A stretch of DNA of 7,323 nucleotides from Bacillota bacterium. GTDB taxonomy: Bacteria; Bacillota_G; SHA-98; UBA4971. Where the stretch lies: positions 1 to 7,323 of the forward strand of contig JAAZEW010000206.1 in NCBI GenBank assembly GCA_012512055.1, written 5' to 3'. The notes beneath the pieces are model-generated. The model did no database searches, was not told where the DNA came from, and saw only the letters and a list, made by a program, of their open reading frames with translations. A program made the position numbers and the translations under genes. The number at the start of each line of letters is the position of its first letter. The first letter of the stretch is position 1. This document shows, one piece after another, positions 1-5,690 of this stretch.

Positions 1-1678
1 CATCAGTCCCTGACACTTCCACCACATAGGACCCTTCTTCTCTCGGAGTAAACTCGAACTCCGCCTTGCCGTCTGTATCTGTAGACAGCGTCCCTGACTG
101 CTCCTTCCATCTGGTGGATTTCTTCTCTTCCCACTTAACCCTCATGGTCTGCCACGTAAGATCCGCGGCGAAGGGCTCACGGTCCAAAGTCTCCGCCTTC
201 ACGAGGATCTTTGCCGGCTCTTCAGGGGATACCACGTATTCGGCAGGCTGGACCGTTATGTCGAAAAGGCCTCGAGACAAAATCACTGACGACCTCCCCG
301 TAACCTCCCTTAAACTCTCATCGGTTACAGCGGCTTCTATGAACAGCCTCTGAGACCTTTGGATCTTCTCGGTTCTCACAGTGAACTGCATGGTTCCGGT
401 GTCTGAAGTTGCGCCTTCCCCTGAATCCACAAGCTCCCCATAGTATCCGTAGTCTTCATCCATAATCGAGAAATAACCCAGATCTTCCGTTGAATAATAG
501 GGGCGGTAATACGGTTGGGCATAGACTGCGTACTTTACTTTTGCATTGGCAACAGGCTTGCCGAAATAGTAATTAGCTGTGATTTGGGCAGATATTTCAT
601 CCCCTGCCACATACACTTCCTTGTCAGCGGTGACTTTGACTTCATACTCCGGCTTCCTGTATTCAGCCACCTTGAACCAACCGTAATGCGTGCTTCCGCG
701 GACATTGACAAGAATCCTGTAAGACCCCAGGGAAGGTTCATCCCCTAAAATGAGCTCTCCAGTGAACGAGCCATACTTGTTAGTCTTCGTGTCTGTCTTA
801 TATATGCATGCATCCTTTGAGTCTCTGACCTCAATTGTGACTTCTTCTTCATCCAGAACCTTAAAAACCCCACCGGCATCTTCACGAAGAATGCCTTTTA
901 GCGATACCTTTTGACTCGGCCTGTATATTGGCCTGTCAGTGTAGATATACACTTTATAGCGGGCGTCTTCCCAGTATCTCCAAGAACTCACCTGTGCGAA
1001 ACTTGCGCCTTTACCGTCTTCTCTCGTGCCTAGTACGGAGAGTCCTCCCCTTGGGACACCGGCTGCCTCAAGCACGAACACTCCGTTATGATCTGTAGTT
1101 CCCTCTGCGATAACCTTTCTGTTTTCGTCGTATACGATAATGCCTGCGCCTTCCGATGGAGCGTCTTCGCTGAAAGTGTGGGCGTACACCAAAAGTTCCT
1201 CCCGGCCTTGTTTCGTCACAAGCCCAAGGTCTGTTACAAGAAACCACTCTCTGGATTCCCGCCCTTCGCTGTCTCGGGCTTTGATTAAGTACCCCCCCTT
1301 ACCCTCGGATGAGATCCTCACGTTCATAGAGAATTCTCCTCCGGCCTTCTTTGGACGGGGGTATTCTGAGAACCTCCGGATCAATGTCGCATCTTGCGGG
1401 ATTACTTCTGCACATGAGGATAGTGAGCCATACTTCTTGTAATGCACTGCCGGGTCGAACTTCCATATTGTAAAGTCAATCCTGGTTGAACCCATTCCTC
1501 TTAAGCGAACCAGAGGCGTCTCAGAAGTCGAAAGGACCCGGTCGTCTGAATACATGTATAAGTAACCTTCCGCTGCCTTACTGTCCACCGGGAATGAGCG
1601 CATAACAGGGATCAGTCCGATAAACAGGGCGATGATTGCACCGGTTACAAGTATCTTTCGATGAGACTGCGTTTTCAT
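1..1678 (-). CDS. Alpha-2-macroglobulin family protein, N-terminal part (3' end outside window)
   Basis: I read 559 uninterrupted codons from an ATG at 1678 to the left edge. The N-terminus has a basic start (MKTQSHRK), a hydrophobic stretch at residues 9-26 and no cysteine lipobox, so it is a Sec signal peptide or an uncleaved anchor; the protein should act outside the membrane. Residues 243-265 carry the macroglobulin MG2 hallmark YIYTDRPIYRPSQ followed by KGILR. Residues 338-390 (AEYRKPEYEV, then a beta-rich stretch) look like the next MG domain, and residues 470-559 like another. Bacterial family members are usually around 1,500-1,900 residues, so the bait region, any thioester motif and the C-terminal domains lie beyond the window. 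The family entraps proteases or acts as envelope defence. An AAGGGGG site (1695-1689) lies 10 nt before the start, inside the end of the AMMECR1 gene, which fits coupled translation. Bacterial A2M genes often neighbour pbpC; here the neighbour is an AMMECR1 gene. The family call is firm; the inhibitor role is inferred. Confidence 0.92.
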   Translation of the reverse strand, partial: MKTQSHRKILVTGAIIALFIGLIPVMRSFPVDSKAAEGYLYMYSDDRVLSTSETPLVRLRGMGSTRIDFTIWKFDPAVHYKKYGSLSSCAEVIPQDATLIRRFSEYPRPKKAGGEFSMNVRISSEGKGGYLIKARDSEGRESREWFLVTDLGLVTKQGREELLVYAHTFSEDAPSEGAGIIVYDENRKVIAEGTTDHNGVFVLEAAGVPRGGLSVLGTREDGKGASFAQVSSWRYWEDARYKVYIYTDRPIYRPSQKVSLKGILREDAGGVFKVLDEEEVTIEVRDSKDACIYKTDTKTNKYGSFTGELILGDEPSLGSYRILVNVRGSTHYGWFKVAEYRKPEYEVKVTADKEVYVAGDEISAQITANYYFGKPVANAKVKYAVYAQPYYRPYYSTEDLGYFSIMDEDYGYYGELVDSGEGATSDTGTMQFTVRTEKIQRSQRLFIEAAVTDESLREVTGRSSVILSRGLFDITVQPAEYVVSPEEPAKILVKAETLDREPFAADLTWQTMRVKWEEKKSTRWKEQSGTLSTDTDGKAEFEFTPREEGSYVVEVSGTD

Positions 1679-1685
1679 GGTTATT

Positions 1686-2477
1686 TTACCCCCTTACGGG
1701 TAAGGTTTTTCCAAACCTTTCCGTTTCAAAGACATACAATTCAAAGGGAACCCCGGGCTTTATGCCTGCCTCCCGCATAGCCCACTTCCTTTGATATGCA
1801 CAAGTCCTGGCCTCGCCCGGCAATATTACTCCCGAGCGTTCGCCTGTCTTTACCAATATCCCTTCAAGACGCGGGTTGACCTCTGCATCAGGACTCTCTC
1901 TCCTGACCCGTCCTACAACAGATACGCAGAAATCAAGGTTGGGCAAGTCCTTTGCGCTAATCGGAGGATGGCGCACATCCATAGTAGCAGCCATCTCCGC
2001 TGCACCGGCAATCTCTGCCCATAAATTGGGCTCGGCAGGGTGAATCCTTCCCATACATCCTCTGACCTTGTCGTCAATTATTATGGTAACGAATACGCCT
2101 GCTTGAATGTTCCGGAGGGGGCTTGACACAGACACAGCGGAGTCTATCGGCTCAGGCCCCGGCCTCTCGTTCCTGACCACGCGAGCCACAGAAGCCTGGG
2201 CGATGTCTAGGATTTCCCTTTCCAAAGCAGGTGCACGTAAAGACCTGAGCCTGTCCAGTGCATCACTTCCTTGGAGGCTTGGGCATGTTTGATCCTGAAA
2301 CCCTGATTCCGCTGATAAAACCTTAAGGCCTGCCTGGCTTTGACCTGGAATGCGAAAAGGATTGCCTGTAGCTCTTATGATAGAAAAGCCTGCAATGAGG
2401 AGCATAATGCACACGCAGCCGGTAATCGGGTTTCTGAGACTGCGCTTTATGCGGCCCACCGGAGTCACAAAATTCAA
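1686..2477 (-). CDS. Membrane-anchored AMMECR1 (AmrA-like) domain protein
   Basis: The product is 263 residues. Residues 86-258 match the AMMECR1 domain: GVFVTIIIDDKVRGCMG at 127-142 contains the family signature (usually LRGCIG), followed by an Ala-rich helix with DVRHPP (167-172), FCVSVVG (183-189) and GILVKTGERSGVILP (206-220). AMMECR1/AmrA proteins are normally cytosolic, stand alone and are often linked to AmrB (MEMO) and a radical SAM protein; their reaction is not settled. This one has an added N-terminus of about 85 residues: basic residues 9-15, a hydrophobic segment at about 18-34, then a polar linker. It should therefore be anchored in or exported through the membrane. The start shown is TTG at 2477, but AGGGG at 2484-2480 is only 2 nt upstream of it. 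GTG at 2468, three codons in, has an 11-nt spacing and may be the true start. Seven nt separate its stop from the A2M start, so the two genes are probably one operon. Domain call strong; function unknown. Confidence 0.88.
   Translation of the reverse strand: MNFVTPVGRIKRSLRNPITGCVCIMLLIAGFSIIRATGNPFRIPGQSQAGLKVLSAESGFQDQTCPSLQGSDALDRLRSLRAPALEREILDIAQASVARVVRNERPGPEPIDSAVSVSSPLRNIQAGVFVTIIIDDKVRGCMGRIHPAEPNLWAEIAGAAEMAATMDVRHPPISAKDLPNLDFCVSVVGRVRRESPDAEVNPRLEGILVKTGERSGVILPGEARTCAYQRKWAMREAGIKPGVPFELYVFETERFGKTLPVRG
1689..1695 (-). promoter_or_regulatory. Ribosome binding site of the A2M gene
   Basis: AAGGGGG on the minus strand lies 10 nt before the ATG at 1678. It overlaps the last codons of the AMMECR1 gene, which points to translation of the two genes being linked. 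Confidence 0.6.
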
Positions 2478-2569
2478 AGCCCCTTTTCTAAAGAAACATA
2501 GGTGCCTGTGACTTGAGTTCTATTTCGTGATATCTGATTCCTTCATAATCCACAAATGTAAACCTCTAA

Positions 2570-2702
2570 AATGTTGGATCAATCCTCCTAAGTATGGCAA
2601 CATTGGTCCTCGCCTCTTTGACGAAGGTATCAGGGCAAAGCCGCCGGCTTACGCCAAACCGGCGGCAAGCGCTGTGGCAACCTACGGAAACCTACCGAGT
2701 CA
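2570..2702 (+). ncRNA. Candidate structured 5' leader (possible cis-regulatory RNA) of the LysM-BsuPI gene
   Basis: Several nested inverted repeats fall in about 130 nt upstream of the LysM gene. AATGTTG (2570-2576) pairs with CAACATT (2598-2604). TGAC plus GGTA (2619-2622, 2626-2629) pair with TACC plus GTCA (2693-2696, 2699-2702) across a small internal loop. Enclosed within that stem, GCCGCCGG (2640-2647) pairs perfectly with CCGGCGGC (2659-2666) over an 11-nt loop. CAG (2631-2633) can also pair with CTG (2672-2674). Purine-rich unpaired pieces (GGGCAAA, GGCAACC, GGAAACC) sit at the junctions, as in many riboswitches. CAGGGCAAA resembles the first conserved block of c-di-GMP-I (GEMM) riboswitches, but the rest does not fit that consensus well. 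There is no U-tract terminator after it, so any control might act on translation. The pairings are seen; a regulatory role is inferred. Confidence 0.4.
2640..2666 (+). repeat. Perfect 8-bp GC-rich inverted repeat (hairpin)
   Basis: GCCGCCGG and CCGGCGGC are separated by 11 nt (CTTACGCCAAA). No T-run follows on either strand, so it is unlikely to be an intrinsic terminator. It is best read as the central hairpin of the candidate leader RNA. Confidence 0.75.
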
Positions 2703-2760
2703 CATACGGCAGTAACGTCCACCATGCCTTGGAATAACATGTTGTGAGGAAGTCTCATTA

Positions 2761-2768
2761 AGGGGGAG
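2761..2768 (+). promoter_or_regulatory. Ribosome binding site of the LysM-BsuPI gene
   Basis: AGGGGGAG ends 5 nt before the ATG at 2774 and fixes that start. A CCTCCT at 2584-2589 in the leader could pair with the AGGGGG portion (one G-U wobble), a possible but untested way to mask the site. Confidence 0.75.
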
Positions 2769-2773
2769 TCATT

Positions 2774-3661
2774 ATGGTCACATATATAGTCCAACCCGGT
2801 GATACCCTTACATTGATCGCCCAACGGTTCGGTTCTACAGTGGCGTCAATAGTCTCTGCCAATAACATCTCTGACCCGAACCTCATTTTTGTGGGACAGG
2901 TGCTGCAGATACCGGTAGCAGGTGCGCCGCCTGCGCCTCCCGCGCCTACTCCGCCTGCACCCCCCACGCCGGCCCCGACACCACCTTCAATTACGGTGCC
3001 GGCAGGCTTTAGACTTTACATTGTGCAGCCTGCAGATACTCTGGCAGCGCTTGCAAGCCGCTTCGGGACGACGGTTCAGGTTCTGGTGACAGTAAACCGC
3101 GTCCCTGATGTAAATTTCATATCTGTAGGACAGGTCTTGTTTGTTCCTTTGAGGCCGACCATAGTCATACCTGTACCGCCTCCTACGCCACCTACCCCGC
3201 CGGTACCGCCCGGCCCTCCTGTGCCCCCAGGCCCTCCGGTGCCTCCCGGGCCGCCGCCTGTCCCAGTCACAGGAGTGAATCAGGTATCTCTGATCCAAGA
3301 CGGGCTAAGGCATACTTTCATGGTGAATAGGACAGTATTCTCACGGGGTGAGCCTGTACGCTTAAGCCTCAGCAAGACCAATGTTACCGGAACCCCTGTG
3401 ACAATCACTTATAGATCAAGCCAGAGATATGATTTTATAGTTACGCGGGCAGGCAGAGAGATTTGGCGTTGGTCCGAAGGACGATTCTTCACGTTTGCTT
3501 TGGAAAGAATCACGGTAGGCCCGGGACAGCGGCTGCTTCACGTGCAGGTTTGGAATCAGACGACAAATCAAGGAGTCCCTGTGGGTCCAGGAGTCTACAC
3601 TGTCACAGCAGTGAACACAGGGACCGGAGTACGGCTTAGCCTCCAGATTGAAATCAGATAG
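2774..3661 (+). CDS. LysM-LysM-BsuPI domain protein (probable cell-wall or spore-associated protein)
   Basis: The product is 295 residues. LysM 1 spans residues 4-48 ([17 protein letters not shown], ending GQVLQIPV). A Pro/Ala-rich linker spans 49-78. LysM 2 spans 81-126 ([17 protein letters not shown]). A second Pro-rich linker (127-165) contains three VPPGPP hexads. Residues 169-295 match the BsuPI domain (named for the B. subtilis intracellular proteinase inhibitor), with the hallmark [18 protein letters not shown] at 219-236 and GPGVYTVTA at 271-279. LysM binds the N-acetylglucosamine backbone of peptidoglycan. There is no signal peptide: LysM begins at residue 4. That is typical of LysM proteins made in the mother cell that coat the spore (such as SafA) and of other leaderless LysM proteins. 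It is divergent from the AMMECR1-A2M unit, so two protease-inhibitor-type domain families lie side by side. Domain calls are strong; spore location and inhibitor activity are inferred. Confidence 0.93.
   Translation: MVTYIVQPGDTLTLIAQRFGSTVASIVSANNISDPNLIFVGQVLQIPVAGAPPAPPAPTPPAPPTPAPTPPSITVPAGFRLYIVQPADTLAALASRFGTTVQVLVTVNRVPDVNFISVGQVLFVPLRPTIVIPVPPPTPPTPPVPPGPPVPPGPPVPPGPPPVPVTGVNQVSLIQDGLRHTFMVNRTVFSRGEPVRLSLSKTNVTGTPVTITYRSSQRYDFIVTRAGREIWRWSEGRFFTFALERITVGPGQRLLHVQVWNQTTNQGVPVGPGVYTVTAVNTGTGVRLSLQIEIR
3203..3256 (+). repeat. Three tandem 18-bp units encoding VPPGPP
   Basis: Residues 144-161 of the LysM-BsuPI protein are three copies of VPPGPP. The copies differ at third codon positions (for example CCGCCC, CCCCCA and CCTCCC for the first Pro-Pro region). 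The unit is therefore either old or kept by selection on the protein, not a fresh slippage array. It forms a stiff, collagen-like spacer between LysM 2 and BsuPI. Confidence 0.85.
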
Positions 3662-3689
3662 ACAAAGAACTCAAAGCGCCGAGTTGCCC

Positions 3690-3719
3690 TCGACTTACTA
3701 CCTAATTACGGTATATAAT
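3690..3719 (+). promoter_or_regulatory. Sigma-A-type promoter of the NifU-like gene
   Basis: A perfect -10 TATAAT at 3714-3719 is preceded by an 18-bp spacer and TCGACT (3690-3695), which matches 4 of 6 of the -35 consensus. Transcription would begin near 3726, giving a leader of roughly 45 nt. That leader contains a small hairpin, ACCCG/CGGGT (3734-3738/3744-3748), of unknown role. Confidence 0.6.
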
Positions 3720-3752
3720 CACAACTGACAGATACCCGGATCTCGGGTTAGA

Positions 3753-3761
3753 CAGAGGAGG
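3753..3761 (+). promoter_or_regulatory. Ribosome binding site fixing the TTG start of the NifU-like gene
   Basis: CAGAGGAGG-type sequence, with AGGAGG at 3756-3761, lies 8 nt before TTG at 3770. The nearby GTG at 3763 is in another frame. The spacing and the family-typical N-terminus both support the TTG. Confidence 0.75.
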
Positions 3762-3769
3762 CGTGCATT

Positions 3770-3988
3770 TTGCGCGAGCGAGTGGAGAAAGCCCTTGACA
3801 AGGTTAGAGTTGCGCTGCAAGCGCATGGTGGTGACGTAGAACTTGTAGGCTTTGACGGCAACGTAGTGAAGGTGAAACTTACCGGCGCCTGCGTCGGGTG
3901 TCCTTTTTCAAGAATGACTCTGAAAAATGGTGTAGAAAGAGCGCTCAAAGAGGAAATTCCTGAAATAGAGCGGGTGGAGGCTGAATAA
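3770..3988 (+). CDS. NifU-like C-terminal domain Fe-S scaffold protein
   Basis: This 72-residue protein is the complete single-domain form of the NifU C-terminal (Nfu) family. It has an N-terminal helix (REVEKALDK-like, residues 2-14), ALQAHGGDVELVGFD at 16-30 and the cluster-binding motif LTGACVGCPFSRMTLKNGVE at about 38-57, with the CxxC pair used to hold a [4Fe-4S] or [2Fe-2S] cluster at a dimer interface. Proteins of this type assemble or carry Fe-S clusters to apo-proteins in the cytosol. The start is TTG, supported by a strong AGGAGG. It has its own promoter and is convergent with the AOR operon, whose first gene product needs a [4Fe-4S] cluster; a direct link is possible but not shown. 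The length fits the family and I see nothing missing. Confidence 0.93.
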   Translation: MRERVEKALDKVRVALQAHGGDVELVGFDGNVVKVKLTGACVGCPFSRMTLKNGVERALKEEIPEIERVEAE

Positions 3989-4022
3989 AGTCCAAAACAT
4001 GGTTTTACCTTGTATGATGAAG

Positions 4023-4052
4023 TGCAGCCGCCCAGAATCTGGGCGGCATGCA
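4023..4052. terminator. Strong hairpin between convergent genes, probable bidirectional terminator without U-tract
   Basis: GCCGCCCAG (4027-4035) pairs perfectly with CTGGGCGGC (4039-4047) over a 3-nt AAT loop. Outside it, TGCA (4023-4026) pairs with TGCA (4049-4052) across one bulged A (4048). It lies in the 79-nt gap between the NifU-like stop (3988) and the flavoprotein stop (4068), the right place to end both transcripts. Neither side has a run of T after the stem, so it may need Rho or may mainly protect the 3' ends. Confidence 0.6.
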
Positions 4053-4067
4053 ACTCTACCCCTGCAA

Positions 4068-5408
4068 TCAGCCGCAATGTGAAAGCCTGGTCCCGGCCTG
4101 CATAACGTCACCATAGGTCAGCCTGGCACCAAGTAGCGCATCTCTTATGGCAGCAGTATCTTCATTACGTGCCATCAGGCTCCTTAAGACACCTGACGCT
4201 TGTGCGGAAGGGCCCGAAATGACCGCTCCTACCAGCCGTCCGCCTGTGAATATCAGGCGCCGGTATTCTTCCCTGCTTTCATCTCTGAAGAATGACACCT
4301 CGTCCCCTTTGTCAGGACGGGTCTTTCCCAGGGTTATTAAACACTTATCACCGAATGTAATTGAGTTTAGCCCTACGTCACCTGCATAGGAGACTCTGCG
4401 CCCTGCCATATTGTATCCTGCAATTCGCCCTTGCCAGACAGCGCTTGACCAAAGCGCGTTTACCCAAGGTTTTCCCCGGGCTATGTCATAGCATTCTGCG
4501 ACATCCCCGGCTGCGTAAACATGGGGCGCACCCGTCTCCATCCGGTCGTTTACAATGATCCCCGTCCCTGTCTTAACCTCCGTGCCTTCTATACACGACA
4601 GATTAGGGCTTACACCTTTCCCCACGACCACCATGTCACAGCCTATGACATCACCTGTGGAAAGACGGACCTTGTCAACTTGCCCGTCTCCCTCAATGGT
4701 CTCAACGTCACAATTCAGCCTGATATCCAAGCCGGGCGCTTGGAACATGGCACGAGTCATCTGTGAATCCAGAGGAGAAGTGATTTGAGACAACAGCCGT
4801 CCCGAAGACACCACAAGCAAGACCTGGATATTGAGGGCAAGTAAGGCCTCAACCGTTTTGATACTGACCAGGCCTCCTCCTATCACCACTGCCCGCTTAG
4901 ACGTGGAAGTCGCCTTCCGGAGCTTCTTCCCGTCCTCAATAGTCCTCAAGTAGTGCACGCCGGGAAGATCAACACCCGGGATATCCGGAACCTGGGGACT
5001 GCCGCCCATAGCAAGCAACAGCGAATCATATCGAAGCCTCCACCCGTCTCGGAGCTCAACTTCTCTTTGGACCGTGTCGACGCGTGTAGCTCCTGCGCCA
5101 AACAAGCACCGGACTCCATTCTTTTCGTAGAAATCTTCGTCTACGAGGAAGATATCGTCAAACCGGATTCTCGCGCCTATCCAGTACGTCAAGAGGATTT
5201 TCGAATAATACCTCTCAACCTCAGGAGATACGATTACTACCCCGCCATCGGGGTCTATCTCTCTTATGGCAAGGAGGGCGCTTATTCCCGCAGGGCCGTT
5301 CCCTAGAATTACGTACTTGCTAAAGTCAGAGTCTGCCGCGCTTTCTTTGAACGCCTTATCAACCAAGGGCAATTCCCCCCTCCGAAGCCTGTAGCTTACA
5401 CTAAACAC
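4068..5408 (-). CDS. FAD/NAD(P)-dependent oxidoreductase of the AOR operon
   Basis: A 446-residue two-dinucleotide-binding flavoprotein (pyridine nucleotide-disulfide oxidoreductase fold, NirB/rubredoxin-reductase-like subgroup). The FAD motif is VILGNGPAG at 33-41. The second Rossmann motif is VVIGGGLVSIKTVEAL at 174-189. The second FAD motif is VYAAGDVAE at 297-305. There is no CxxC redox pair, so it is not a disulfide reductase; electrons probably pass to or from an Fe-S protein or AOR. The nucleotide motif is unusual: the third glycine of GxGxxG is Ser182 and the usual acidic residue is Lys184. The start shown is GTG at 5408, 2 nt after the MoaD-like stop, with only a weak GGCGGG upstream. 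TTG at 5372 (residue 13) has an excellent GGAGG 6 nt upstream and leaves a normal-length lead into the FAD motif, so it may be the true start. Its place after AOR and MoaD matches a known AOR gene order and suggests that it couples AOR to NAD(P)H. Confidence 0.9.
   Translation of the reverse strand: MFSVSYRLRRGELPLVDKAFKESAADSDFSKYVILGNGPAGISALLAIREIDPDGGVVIVSPEVERYYSKILLTYWIGARIRFDDIFLVDEDFYEKNGVRCLFGAGATRVDTVQREVELRDGWRLRYDSLLLAMGGSPQVPDIPGVDLPGVHYLRTIEDGKKLRKATSTSKRAVVIGGGLVSIKTVEALLALNIQVLLVVSSGRLLSQITSPLDSQMTRAMFQAPGLDIRLNCDVETIEGDGQVDKVRLSTGDVIGCDMVVVGKGVSPNLSCIEGTEVKTGTGIIVNDRMETGAPHVYAAGDVAECYDIARGKPWVNALWSSAVWQGRIAGYNMAGRRVSYAGDVGLNSITFGDKCLITLGKTRPDKGDEVSFFRDESREEYRRLIFTGGRLVGAVISGPSAQASGVLRSLMARNEDTAAIRDALLGARLTYGDVMQAGTRLSHCG
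5375..5383 (-). promoter_or_regulatory. Strong ribosome binding site inside the annotated flavoprotein start
   Basis: GGAGGGGGG on the minus strand places its GGAGG core 6 nt before TTG at 5372. It is much better than the sequence before GTG 5408 and argues for the shorter, 434-residue protein. Confidence 0.55.
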
Positions 5409-5410
5409 AT

Positions 5411-5689
5411 CTACCCGCCGGCGACAGCCGAGAGAAAACTGACAGTGTCGTCGTTATCGAGTCTGGTTGCAGCCCCGGATATGAACTCAATATTCCTTCC
5501 GTTCACAAGGATATTGATATCCTTACGAAGTTCCCCGGATTCAGTAAGCAACTCCTTCTTCAGCGGCAGGCCGAAGCGGGATACCAGCACACGGACAAGA
5601 GCCTCTATGTCAGGGGCTAAATCAGCGGATATCTCCGCCTCATCAACGCCTGTCGCTGTTTTCATGAAGAAGAAGAATCTGACGCGCAC
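5411..5689 (-). CDS. MoaD/ThiS-family sulfur carrier protein of the AOR operon
   Basis: A 92-residue ubiquitin-like protein starting with GTG at 5689. This start is fixed by GGAGG at 5700-5696, 6 nt upstream, and by lying 1 nt past the AOR stop; the open frame continues upstream to 5869, but that part is a shadow of AOR. Features are the beta strand MRVRFFFF, the helix ALVRVLVSRFG, INILVNGRNIEF near residues 61-72, LDNDDTVSFLSAV and the essential C-terminal Gly-Gly. In MoaD the terminal glycine becomes a thiocarboxylate that donates sulfur for the dithiolene of molybdopterin or tungstopterin. MoaD-like genes directly after AOR genes are common, and this copy may be dedicated to the tungsten cofactor. 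The family also serves thiamine (ThiS) and other sulfur transfer; the operon favours the cofactor role. Confidence 0.9.
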   Translation of the reverse strand: MRVRFFFFMKTATGVDEAEISADLAPDIEALVRVLVSRFGLPLKKELLTESGELRKDINILVNGRNIEFISGAATRLDNDDTVSFLSAVAGG

Positions 5690-5690
5690 G

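Larger units (their letters stand above)
2478..2773. other. Divergent intergenic region between the AMMECR1-A2M operon and the LysM-BsuPI gene
   Basis: This 296-nt stretch must hold the promoters of both divergent units. I could not find a convincing -35/-10 pair for either. A CATAAT at 2544-2549 (plus) is the best -10 candidate toward the LysM gene but has no clear -35. The right half can fold into a structured RNA, listed separately. The short open frames across it have no fitting ribosome binding site and no recognisable protein features. Confidence 0.6.

Noticed and set aside
66..1442. Plus-strand open frames within the A2M gene
   Set aside because: The minus frame encodes a continuous macroglobulin sequence with signal segment and MG motifs; the plus frames are shadows.
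2406..2427. Possible lipobox ITGC at residues 18-21 of the AMMECR1 protein
   Set aside because: The four residues fit the pattern, but no hydrophobic region precedes them; the hydrophobic segment comes after the cysteine, so it is not a lipoprotein signal.
2521..2589. Minus-strand AGGAGG with a roughly 20-codon frame upstream of the AMMECR1 gene
   Set aside because: The spacing to the nearest TTG is about 1 nt and the peptide has no recognisable feature; probably chance.
2640..2666. Intrinsic terminator for the minus or plus transcript
   Set aside because: The stem is perfect, but no T-run follows on either strand and it sits upstream of genes in both directions.
2527..2715. Small plus-strand open frame (62 codons) in the intergenic region
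   Set aside because: No ribosome binding site, no family resemblance, and it crosses the inverted repeats of the candidate leader RNA.
2987..3298. Minus-strand Gly/Arg-rich frames opposite the LysM-BsuPI gene
   Set aside because: Their composition is simply the complement of the proline-rich linkers; no start signal and no domain.
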